From contig JAFZYZ010000085.1 in assembly GCA_017615975.1 (NCBI GenBank), positions 1-47,996 of the forward strand: a stretch of DNA of 47,996 nt, in the 5' to 3' direction. This DNA comes from Clostridia bacterium (lineage in GTDB: Bacteria; Bacillota; Clostridia; Christensenellales; Borkfalkiaceae). The notes below the pieces were generated by a model. The model saw nothing but the letters and a program-made list of their open reading frames with translations, did no database searches and was not told the origin of the DNA. Shown piece after piece: positions 8,449 through 16,036 of this stretch (position 1 is the stretch's first letter; every line of letters begins with the position of its first letter). The translations under genes were made by a program, and so were the position numbers.

Positions 8449-9827
8449 TTGAGTAAATTTATAGTCCCGCTTAAAATCGCATCAAGGTTCTTTTGCACTG
8501 CGTCCGCAAAACCGTTATACGCCGTCAGATCTTCGCCCCAGATATTCTCGTCTTTCATAAAATCTACGACTTTACCGCCGTTTACGAAATATTCAAGGTA
8601 CGGTATATCGTCCTTTATCTCTATCTTTCTCGTGGGCAACTGAACGTAATACTTCCCGTCTTCTTCCTTCTTTACCGACGTATAAGTCGCCATTAAGTAT
8701 GAAAAACCTACCGTAAGGTTTGCAGGTATCCTGCCGCACTTTTCGTAATAATCCTTAAAACTCGGTAAATCGCGCGCTTTCCACTTGCTTATACTGTTTA
8801 ACGCGATACTCGTTAGTTGATGGTTTAAGTACGGATTGAAAAATCTCTCTATAACGCTGTCGGCAAATTCCGTCGTCGCCGCTATATCGCTTGATACGAA
8901 CGGTATAATTTCATCTTTTAAGGTGTTTTTTACGAAAGACAACAGCGTTTCGTCCGTCATACAGTCGTAAACCGTTTCTTTCCCAAGCCAAAGCCCTGCG
9001 GGCACTAAATTCGTATGACTGCCGTTTAATACTCTCACCTTTCTCTTCTTATAGTATTTGATATCGCCAGTCAGCACCACTTCTATACCGTGCACGCCGT
9101 CCTTTATATAGTCCGCTATATTGCCTTTCTTTTCCACAGCCCATAGCCCGAACGGTTCGCCCACCGACATAAGTCCGTCTTCTTTGCCTATTAAATCCGT
9201 CAGGTGCTTTTTGGTTTCTTCATCACGGGGATAACCCGATACAATTCTATCAACCAGCGTGTTGCAGAAATAGTTTTTCTTATCTATCCACTCTCTAAAC
9301 TCTTTCGGTAAATTCCATAAATCTATATACTTTAACACGCATTTATACAGTTCGTCTGCGTTGTTGTCTATTAGTTCCACGGGCATCATATACAGTCCGT
9401 CAAGCCCCGCGTTAAACCGTTCGTATAAGAACTTTGTAAGTTTAGCGGGGTAAGTTATCCCGTCAAAACCGTTTATATCGTCATTTCCGTTAAAACAAAT
9501 GCCCGCTTCGGTGGTGTTCGATACGACTATTTTAAGGTCTTTATCTTTCGCGAGAGATACGTATCTATCATATTCTCTAAAAGGATCGATAGCGTTATTT
9601 ACGGAATGTATTTCGTAAACGTCTTCCACCGCGCTACCGTTTTTTACGCCGCGCAAAATTATATGATAAATATTGTTTTGCGCCTTGAATTTGTCCAGAT
9701 TACCAAAAGCGATAGGTTTTACGATATTAACGCCGTAATCCCCGCCTTCTTTATTTAACGTGTCGAAATAATAGTCTGCGAAAGTCCTTAAAAAATTACC
9801 TTCTCCGAATTGTATTATCTTTATCAT
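8445..9827 (-). CDS. uxaB: Tagaturonate reductase
   Basis: NADH-dependent reduction of D-tagaturonate to D-altronate. It is a 460-aa member of the mannitol dehydrogenase family: an N-terminal Rossmann start IIQFGEGNFLRTFADYYFD, the C-terminal lysine motif region KVRVLNGSHTNLVPAGLWLG and a downstream FNPYLNHQLTSIALNS helix. GGAG lies upstream of the ATG. The 70-nt gap before it is one of the largest in the operon and contains a TATAAT-like hexamer without a good -35, so a secondary promoter is possible but weak. Fructuronate reductase (UxuB) is the closest alternative; linkage to uxaA argues against it. Confidence 0.93.
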   Translation of the reverse strand: MIKIIQFGEGNFLRTFADYYFDTLNKEGGDYGVNIVKPIAFGNLDKFKAQNNIYHIILRGVKNGSAVEDVYEIHSVNNAIDPFREYDRYVSLAKDKDLKIVVSNTTEAGICFNGNDDINGFDGITYPAKLTKFLYERFNAGLDGLYMMPVELIDNNADELYKCVLKYIDLWNLPKEFREWIDKKNYFCNTLVDRIVSGYPRDEETKKHLTDLIGKEDGLMSVGEPFGLWAVEKKGNIADYIKDGVHGIEVVLTGDIKYYKKRKVRVLNGSHTNLVPAGLWLGKETVYDCMTDETLLSFVKNTLKDEIIPFVSSDIAATTEFADSVIERFFNPYLNHQLTSIALNSISKWKARDLPSFKDYYEKCGRIPANLTVGFSYLMATYTSVKKEEDGKYYVQLPTRKIEIKDDIPYLEYFVNGGKVVDFMKDENIWGEDLTAYNGFADAVQKNLDAILSGTINLLK

Positions 9828-9897
9828 TTTTCTTTCTCCGAAATCTCATTAAAGCCATTGGTTTTATGTTTTCACGTTTAATTATATCTTATATATA

Positions 9898-10767
9898 TTA
9901 TTTCACGATATCGCTTTTACGCCATCTGAAATTGCCGCGCAATCCCATAACTTTAGTATAGCACACAAACGTATCGGGATATTTTTTGATAATATTCAAA
10001 AATGCAGGTATCTGTCTTTGATTGACTACGGAAATTATCATCTTGGATTTTTCTTCCGTATAAACGCCAACGGTATCCACTTCTGTCGCGCCGTGCTTTA
10101 ATTCGTATAATATGTCTTTTTTAAGTTCTTCGGTATGTTTGGTTATCACCTTAAACTCCACCGCGTCCCGATTATCTTTCATTATGAAATTAACGCCCCA
10201 CTCGAAGACGTACATCTGTACGAAAGAGAGTAAAACGCTGGTAATATCTTTATATACTGCGAACGATACGATAATTATTCCATAACATATCACGCTTATT
10301 ATTCTCTCGATATTTATATAAGAATTCTTTTTCTGAAAAATACTCGCTACTATGTCCACACCGCCCGTAGAAGAACCTAATCTTATCATCGTACCCGTTC
10401 TTATACCAAGCAAAATTCCGGAAAATATCGCCGCAAGCAAGCGTTCGTTTTTCGCCTCGTACTGATAAAAATTTATTTCGGCAAGCAAGTATATGAACAA
10501 CGAAGACAAAACGGTAAACAAAACCGTACATATCAAAAATCTTTTATCAAGAAAAAAATAAGCGATAACAAGCAAAGGTATGTTCAATATAAGCGAATAA
10601 ATACCCGCGTTAACCCCTGTGGTTTCCTGCAGCATCGTCGCTATACCGTCCACCCCGCTAGGCGCAAAACTATTCTTATACACGAATACGTGCAACGTTA
10701 AAGCGGACAACGCCGCTGCTAATAACGTAAAAAAAGTTTCAATAAATACTCTGTATTTTTTATTCAT
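9898..10767 (-). CDS. YitT family membrane protein (copy 2)
   Basis: 289 aa, with five to six transmembrane segments and a C-terminal DUF2179 domain. The hallmark RLGSSTGGVDIVAS lies near residue 135, and the C-terminal GLRGNFRWRKSDIVK closely matches copy 1. It begins inside the end of the MFS gene (8-nt overlap), so the two membrane proteins are coupled. It aligns along its whole length with the copies at 6146-7045 and 13231-14157, while diverging in the DUF2179 half, consistent with different ligands or partners. Function is unknown. Confidence 0.88.
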   Translation of the reverse strand: MNKKYRVFIETFFTLLAAALSALTLHVFVYKNSFAPSGVDGIATMLQETTGVNAGIYSLILNIPLLVIAYFFLDKRFLICTVLFTVLSSLFIYLLAEINFYQYEAKNERLLAAIFSGILLGIRTGTMIRLGSSTGGVDIVASIFQKKNSYINIERIISVICYGIIIVSFAVYKDITSVLLSFVQMYVFEWGVNFIMKDNRDAVEFKVITKHTEELKKDILYELKHGATEVDTVGVYTEEKSKMIISVVNQRQIPAFLNIIKKYPDTFVCYTKVMGLRGNFRWRKSDIVK

Positions 10768-12016
10768 TTTCCGCCGTTTGCCTATTATCTAAATTGTTTT
10801 CAAATTTATTACTGCGTTTCCCTTTTATCCGCAATATCAAATAAATCAAAGCAAGAAATGCGGAAAATATCGCTACGCATATAAGAAGTATTAACGCACC
10901 CGTCCAGCCGCTTGCATCCGCCACATAGCCTAACGCGTACGTTGCCACAGCCATTCCTATATAACACGCACCGTTTAAATATCCCGCTAAAAATCCCGCA
11001 TCAAACTTTCCATTGAAAGTCAAAGGAACTTGCACGGTAGTCGTATTCGACACTATTCCCATAGCTATCGCTTCTACGGTAAACAATATTATTATCGGAA
11101 TCCAGTGCGTATTCAGCAAAAGCAATACGCCCGTTATCAAAACCGCGCCACCCACGAAAGACAGCAACGATATCAAAACATAATTCTTTAACTTTTTATA
11201 TAATAACGGCGTTATTACGGCTGCCGATAACGTAAATAACGGCAAAAATATGGACATAAAAATCGATAGTGCGTCCGACAAGTTGTAATTTTCTTTAAGT
11301 ATAACTGGTATCCACGATTGCAATCCACCCTCTATGGCATAGGCAGCAAGCGAAAATTCGCCTAGCAAAAGCAATAGTATAACGCCTTTTTTATCGGGTT
11401 TTTGCCGCGAAGATTTCGGCACGCCGTAGTCTATACTTGTTTTCTCTGGTTTTTTAATTTCTAAAGTGCTAAAGAAAAAAACCGTAGCACAAAAGAAAAG
11501 TAAAACCGCCGCTGTTAAAAAGCAATACATAAACGCACTCGTATCTATCGCAAATATAGCGCATACACCTATCGCTACGAACTTGCCGCCCGTGGATGCA
11601 GTAGCCATCAAAATGCTCGCTACACCTATCTTTATCGGCGACACGTTTTCCCTTATTATAAGCAGCAGTAGCGGCCATATATTTGCCTGTGCCAAACCGT
11701 TTAATAGCCACAAATATTTTATCGCAATAAACTCCGCACCCAAAAAAATCACGAGATTTATTAGCCCCGAAAGAATAAGCGCGGACATAACGAGTAATCT
11801 TCTATTAAACTTATGACAAAATATACCTACAAAGATCTGACCTATACCGTACGCAAAGAAGAACAGAGTTGCGGGAAGCGACGCATCCGTGTGATTGACC
11901 GCAAACCTATCCATTATTAAAGTTATATTAGACGTATAAGTATATCTGCCCAGTTGTGTAAAAACACACGATAACCAACAGGCACAAATCAAACTCCATT
12001 GTTTTTTATTCGTCAT
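10760..12016 (-). CDS. MFS transporter, OPA/UhpC-like
   Basis: 418 aa with about 12 hydrophobic segments. The N-terminal half reads like organophosphate:phosphate antiporter-type MFS proteins: FFFAYGIGQIFVGIFCHKFNRR between TM2 and TM3, and LLNGLAQANIWPLLLLII near TM4. A hydrophilic loop of about 35 aa (EIKKPEKTS to KPDKKG) separates the two six-helix bundles. A sugar acid, sugar phosphate or oligosaccharide monomer is likely; galacturonate is a reasonable guess from the neighbourhood but cannot be read from residues. The Shine-Dalgarno site is weak. It overlaps YitT copy 2 by 8 nt. Confidence 0.85.
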   Translation of the reverse strand: MTNKKQWSLICACWLSCVFTQLGRYTYTSNITLIMDRFAVNHTDASLPATLFFFAYGIGQIFVGIFCHKFNRRLLVMSALILSGLINLVIFLGAEFIAIKYLWLLNGLAQANIWPLLLLIIRENVSPIKIGVASILMATASTGGKFVAIGVCAIFAIDTSAFMYCFLTAAVLLFFCATVFFFSTLEIKKPEKTSIDYGVPKSSRQKPDKKGVILLLLLGEFSLAAYAIEGGLQSWIPVILKENYNLSDALSIFMSIFLPLFTLSAAVITPLLYKKLKNYVLISLLSFVGGAVLITGVLLLLNTHWIPIIILFTVEAIAMGIVSNTTTVQVPLTFNGKFDAGFLAGYLNGACYIGMAVATYALGYVADASGWTGALILLICVAIFSAFLALIYLILRIKGKRSNKFENNLDNRQTAENE

Positions 12017-12045
12017 AGTAAACCGCCCGCTACTTTATTACGATG

Positions 12046-12582
12046 TTAAACGCTTTTACCTAATTCGAACGCTTTTTGCAACCCGATATTACCTTCTATC
12101 GCCCTTTCCGCTTCTATTCCGCCGACAAAAACGCTACCTGCAAGGCGAGAACCTTTCATACATTTTATCCAGCCTTCAAGCCCTTTTATCGCGCCTTCGG
12201 GCGTAGAAGAACTTGCATCGTCCGCCGTGGCAAGAAAATACACGTCTCTGAATTTGCGTTCTCTCGAAAATAAAGAATTCGCCCTATCTATCATAGTCTT
12301 CATCTGTCCGCTCATTTCGTAATAATAGATAGGCGTAGCCCAAACGACGACGTCTGCCGCGGCGATTTTGTCCGTTATTTCGTTTGCGTCGTCGTTTATA
12401 ACGCATTTCCCTATCTTCTGACAAGCAAAACAGCCCTTACAAAAGCCTATGGCTTTGCCTTTTAAGGAAACCGTCTCCACACAGTTCCCCGCGGCAATAG
12501 CACCGTTTTTAAAAAACTCCGCAAGCATATCGGAATTACTGCCCTTTCTTAAACTGGCTGTAATTATCAGTACTTTTTTCAT
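12046..12582 (-). CDS. Flavodoxin-fold NAD(P)H-dependent oxidoreductase
   Basis: 178 aa with a flavodoxin-like FMN fold. The N-terminal phosphate-binding loop is ITASLRKGSNSDMLAE, and WATPIYYYEMSGQMKTMIDR is the typical FMN-ring-binding segment. The cysteine cluster GFCKGCFACQKIGKCVINDD resembles that of iron-sulfur flavoproteins and related reductases (C-x2-C-x2-C-x5-C), so an Fe-S cluster or redox-active cysteines are possible. AAGGAG lies upstream of the ATG. It is the only redox protein in this part of the operon besides uxaB, and its substrate is unknown. Confidence 0.85.
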   Translation of the reverse strand: MKKVLIITASLRKGSNSDMLAEFFKNGAIAAGNCVETVSLKGKAIGFCKGCFACQKIGKCVINDDANEITDKIAAADVVVWATPIYYYEMSGQMKTMIDRANSLFSRERKFRDVYFLATADDASSSTPEGAIKGLEGWIKCMKGSRLAGSVFVGGIEAERAIEGNIGLQKAFELGKSV

Positions 12583-12607
12583 TTGCTAACTCCTTAAACA
12601 ATATTTT

Positions 12608-13234
12608 TCACAGAACGGAAATGATCTGTTCGCAAATCTCCGTCATACCCTTTGCCGTGGGGTGTCCGTTTTCTTTCTCTACATCGTGCAGTTTTGCGAC
12701 TTTCAGTCCGTAAAGCATTGCGTTTTTCTCCATACAGTCCATAATTTCCGCTTTAATGTCGGTATTTATAACGCACAATATTTCGGCGCAAGGAAAATCC
12801 GCCTTTATACTGTATAAAAAATAACAGATAGCGGGCAAAACGTTGAATAAATCTTTCTCTTGCCAACCGTCAAACTTCATTTGCCCGAGTGGCGCGTCCG
12901 CCCAACTGTCATTTGTGCCGCCAAACACAATTATTGCGTCTACGCGTTTACCGTTGAAAAAACCGTTTTCTTTAAGTTTTTTATAACGGCAGATAAAGGA
13001 CGACGTTTTGGAACAATCGTAATTATTATATCCCGTATAGCCTATGGTAGAACCTGACCAACTATCGTTATATAGCAGTTTATAGCCGGTTTTTTTCAAA
13101 AACAAAGACCACCACGTCTGTGTTTTCTCGACAACGTCTAATCTCGGATAATAAGTGGTGTGTCCTTCCGGCATCTGCCCTTCGAAAGTAGAATAACTGT
13201 CCCCGAATATTACAATATTTTTCATAAATTTCAT
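12608..13234 (-). CDS. SGNH/GDSL hydrolase family protein
   Basis: 208 aa without a signal peptide. The SGNH blocks are visible: block I IVIFGDSYSTF (nucleophile Ser), block II glycine in WSGSTIGYTG, block III IVFGGTNDSW (Asn) and block V HPTAKGM (catalytic His). Cytoplasmic SGNH enzymes in sugar loci commonly remove acetyl or other acyl groups from imported oligosaccharides, so de-O-acetylation of pectin fragments is plausible but inferred. The first ATG overlaps the YitT3 stop (ATGA); a second ATG three codons later is possible. Confidence 0.85.
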   Translation of the reverse strand: MKFMKNIVIFGDSYSTFEGQMPEGHTTYYPRLDVVEKTQTWWSLFLKKTGYKLLYNDSWSGSTIGYTGYNNYDCSKTSSFICRYKKLKENGFFNGKRVDAIIVFGGTNDSWADAPLGQMKFDGWQEKDLFNVLPAICYFLYSIKADFPCAEILCVINTDIKAEIMDCMEKNAMLYGLKVAKLHDVEKENGHPTAKGMTEICEQIISVL

Positions 13235-14157
13235 CTGTCTTTCTTTTCGTCAGAAGGCTTAATACGCATTTTTCGTTTATTAAAATCTTCTTCTTTTTCT
13301 TCTTCTATCCGCCAATCGAAATTACCATGTACGCCCATCACGTCGGAATAATAAACGAACGCGCCGTCAAACCCTTTGACTATCCGTAAAAACTCGGCTA
13401 TTTGCCTATAACTTACCAAGCAAAACAAGACGTCTTTGTTTTCTTCGCTGAACGCCCCTTCCGCCTTCAATATCGTAGCACCGTGCCGCAATTCGAATAT
13501 TATCATTTCTCTCATTGCCGCAGTCTGAGAACTGTCGACGACTATCTCGAATTTGACCGCGTTGCGTCTATCGCGCAATATCATTGCCGTTATTCTCTCG
13601 CACACGAATATTTCTATAACGGAAAGAAGTACCGAGTGTAAATTGCCGTAAACAATAAATCCTATTAACACGATAACATAGCTTACGTACGCGATTATCG
13701 ATTCCACGTTTTTATGCGACATTTTTTTCTGTATCATACAACCGATAACGTCAGCACCGCCTGACGAGCCGCCTATTCTTAACAAGATGCCCGTAAGCCC
13801 TTGTGATACGCCGCCGAATAGCGCCGCAAGTACGTCGTTTTCAACGTATTGATACATTTCCGCTTTTTCCAAAACCAAAAGCGTAAACGACAGCACGACG
13901 GTATAAATCAGCGTATAAATAACGTACCTTTTTTTAAGTATAAACCACGCGGCTATAAGCAACGGCAAATTTAACGCAAAAGTAAAAATACCCGCGTTTA
14001 TTTTAGTCAGATATTGCAATACCGTGGCAAGCCCGTCCACACCGCTGGGCGCAAAATCGGCTTTATATACGAATACCCAAAGCCCCATAGCCACAAACAC
14101 GGTAGTGGGTATGATGATACATATATTTATAACGTCGCGTTTAATACCGTTTTTCAA
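13231..14157 (-). CDS. YitT family membrane protein (copy 3)
   Basis: 308 aa with five to six transmembrane segments and a C-terminal DUF2179 domain. The hallmark appears as RIGGSSGGADVIG, with Ala for Val and Gly-Ser-Ser for Ser-Ser-Thr, so this copy is the most diverged of the three. It has a Lys/Glu-rich C-terminal tail (EEEKEEDFNKRKMRIK) that the others lack. The start is a TTG (14155-14157) with AGGTGG 7 nt upstream and no alternative ATG nearby. It sits between the GH43-like and SGNH genes and overlaps the latter by 4 nt. Confidence 0.88.
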   Translation of the reverse strand: MKNGIKRDVINICIIIPTTVFVAMGLWVFVYKADFAPSGVDGLATVLQYLTKINAGIFTFALNLPLLIAAWFILKKRYVIYTLIYTVVLSFTLLVLEKAEMYQYVENDVLAALFGGVSQGLTGILLRIGGSSGGADVIGCMIQKKMSHKNVESIIAYVSYVIVLIGFIVYGNLHSVLLSVIEIFVCERITAMILRDRRNAVKFEIVVDSSQTAAMREMIIFELRHGATILKAEGAFSEENKDVLFCLVSYRQIAEFLRIVKGFDGAFVYYSDVMGVHGNFDWRIEEEKEEDFNKRKMRIKPSDEKKDR

Positions 14158-14168
14158 TCTATTACCAC

Positions 14169-15011
14169 CTATTTATCGTATATTATGAAACACATTCTTT
14201 CCGCAGGACAGATATTAGGAGAATGCAAAGAAAAATATTTTTCACCGTCAAAGTTTTCGAATATCATTGCGTGTCCGCCGTCAAAATCAAATCTCGGCGG
14301 CAAATGTTTCCAAGTCCCTTTTATCCCGTCAGCCACCGCTTCGAGAACGACGTACCGTCCGTTAGAAAAACTCGACCATATCATTTTAAGTTTACCGTCT
14401 TCACGGAATAAAAACGGTCCGTCGGTAACTTTACAACCGTTTTTCCCCGCATGACGGAAACCTGAAACCCACTGATTATCACTCGCTTTAAAAAGCAGAA
14501 AGGGTTCGCCGACGGGTTCGCTTAAATCTTCTTTCATCTTTACGGCGTACATTTCGCCGACAACGCATTGCGTCCATTCGTGGCTGAAAACCATATACGG
14601 CGTACCGTTTTCGACGTATAACGTGCCGTCAAGACAATCCCAGTTTTCGGGCGTTCTCGCTTTATCCGACACGGGAACGAATTTTCCTTTCGGATTGTCT
14701 GAAACGAAAATACAACTCGCCCTACGCTTATTTTCCGCGATACAACTGCCTATAAGATAGTATTTGCCGCAGTATTTATGAACTTCCGCCGCCCAGTAGT
14801 CTTTATCTGCCCAAAACTTGATTTTATCTCCGTCAAAAACCGTATAAGGTCCGTCAAAATTCTCTAAATCAACAGAAATATAGACGGAAAATTTGTTTCC
14901 CGCCGATAATCCTTCTTTCAATTCCGTCGTACCGTACACGTAATAAAGTTTATTTTCTTTATCGGTAAGCACGAACGGATCTCTTATCCTTATATCTTCT
15001 TTCCTTAACAT
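14169..15011 (-). CDS. GH43-like glycoside hydrolase
   Basis: 280 aa, a five-bladed beta-propeller type of the GH43 (clan F) group. The N-terminal IRIRDPFVL supplies the Asp base, and WDCLDGTLYVENGTPYMVF supplies the second Asp. The third motif reads KVTDGPFLFREDGKLKMIWSSF, where many GH43 members have Glu-Gly-Pro; the Glu appears replaced by Asp or shifted. Similar V-T-D-G-P strings occur in arabinanase-like members. No signal peptide, so cytoplasmic. A role on arabinose- or xylose-decorated pectin oligosaccharides fits the neighbours. The start overlaps the esterase stop by one base (TAATG). Confidence 0.78.
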   Translation of the reverse strand: MLRKEDIRIRDPFVLTDKENKLYYVYGTTELKEGLSAGNKFSVYISVDLENFDGPYTVFDGDKIKFWADKDYWAAEVHKYCGKYYLIGSCIAENKRRASCIFVSDNPKGKFVPVSDKARTPENWDCLDGTLYVENGTPYMVFSHEWTQCVVGEMYAVKMKEDLSEPVGEPFLLFKASDNQWVSGFRHAGKNGCKVTDGPFLFREDGKLKMIWSSFSNGRYVVLEAVADGIKGTWKHLPPRFDFDGGHAMIFENFDGEKYFSLHSPNICPAERMCFIIYDK

Positions 15012-16030
15012 TATTTACCGTTAAACGCTTCGTTTATATTTTTCCAAGCCGTTTCGGGACACCAGTAATGCCCTTTCGGTGTGATTAATAATTTACAGTT
15101 TTCGGGATAGCCCGATTTTTCGTAAATCTTTTTAACCGTTTCATATCCCCTTTCCACACCTTCAATCGGGAATATTATATCTTCTTTACCCGTTATAATT
15201 ACGAGTTTTCTCGGTGCAATCAGACACGCCAAATCCTGCATATCAAAATACTTATACGCCGAAGGAATAAAGTTGCACGCGCAATGATAAATGTCGAGTA
15301 TGGATTCTTTATAAGGGCAAAACGCACAGGAGGGCGCACATATCTTTATTCTCTCGTCGTAGCAAGCCGAATAATAACTTGCCGTGCCGCCGCCCGAACT
15401 GCCCGTTATCATAATATTATCGGTATCGCACTGTGAAAAATTCGCAAGTACGTCTATCGCTTTAGAAACGTCCCACACCCTTTCGCCTATTAAAGTTCTG
15501 CCTATCAAGAAAGCGGCTTGCGCGGTGAAAGAACACATTTTACCCCAAAGCCTTTTTTCTTTTTGAGGCTTGTTTTCACCCATACCGCGTTGTTCGATAG
15601 CAAGCGCGGCGTAACCGTTTTCAACAGCCTGAAGCGCAAACGCGACTCTCGGCAAATCTTCTTCGTCTCCCTTATATTTGGCAACGCCTATCGAATTATG
15701 AAATCCCGTACTGTGCCCTTGCAAAGTTATTACTACGGGATATTTTTTCTTGCCCGTATCGGGCACTAAAAGATAACACGGAACTACCGCGCCTTTTTCG
15801 CTTTCAAAGGTAAATCTCGTTATGGTATATCCGTCTTTTTTCTCTTCGTATTCCACGTCGATATTTAACGGGCAAGCGTTTTGCGCAATCAAATCTATTC
15901 CGCTTAACTCTATAAATTTGTTTTTCAGCGTCTCTCTCTGGGCGAAAAAATCTTTATTTTCGTCAAAAGAGAGAATAGGTTTCATATCGTTTATAAGCAA
16001 ATCGTGGCACAAATCACCGTTTACTTTCAT
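15011..16030 (-). CDS. Alpha/beta-hydrolase, acetyl-xylan-esterase-like
   Basis: 339 aa, cytoplasmic (no signal peptide). The alpha/beta-hydrolase features are an oxyanion segment VVITLQGHSTGFHNS, the nucleophile elbow ITGSSGGGTASYY near residue 210, an acid in IITGKEDIIFPIEGV and the catalytic His in TPKGHYWCP. A cysteine-rich lid (SCAFCPYKESILDIYHCAC) follows the nucleophile. The type matches carbohydrate-esterase or dienelactone-hydrolase-like families that deacylate plant polysaccharide fragments; acetyl or methyl removal from pectin oligomers is inferred. AGGAG lies upstream of the ATG. The start is 6 nt after the GH36 stop. Confidence 0.82.
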   Translation of the reverse strand: MKVNGDLCHDLLINDMKPILSFDENKDFFAQRETLKNKFIELSGIDLIAQNACPLNIDVEYEEKKDGYTITRFTFESEKGAVVPCYLLVPDTGKKKYPVVITLQGHSTGFHNSIGVAKYKGDEEDLPRVAFALQAVENGYAALAIEQRGMGENKPQKEKRLWGKMCSFTAQAAFLIGRTLIGERVWDVSKAIDVLANFSQCDTDNIMITGSSGGGTASYYSACYDERIKICAPSCAFCPYKESILDIYHCACNFIPSAYKYFDMQDLACLIAPRKLVIITGKEDIIFPIEGVERGYETVKKIYEKSGYPENCKLLITPKGHYWCPETAWKNINEAFNGK

Positions 16031-16036
16031 TTTATT

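Noticed and set aside
9828-9897. Possible internal promoter upstream of uxaB (TATAAT-like hexamer).
   Set aside because: No hexamer resembling TTGACA lies 16-18 nt upstream, and the stretch is AT-rich, so chance is likely.
10250-10531. A 93-codon frame overlapping YitT copy 2.
   Set aside because: It is on the same strand, fully inside the YitT gene in another frame, with biased basic and aromatic composition and no start signal.
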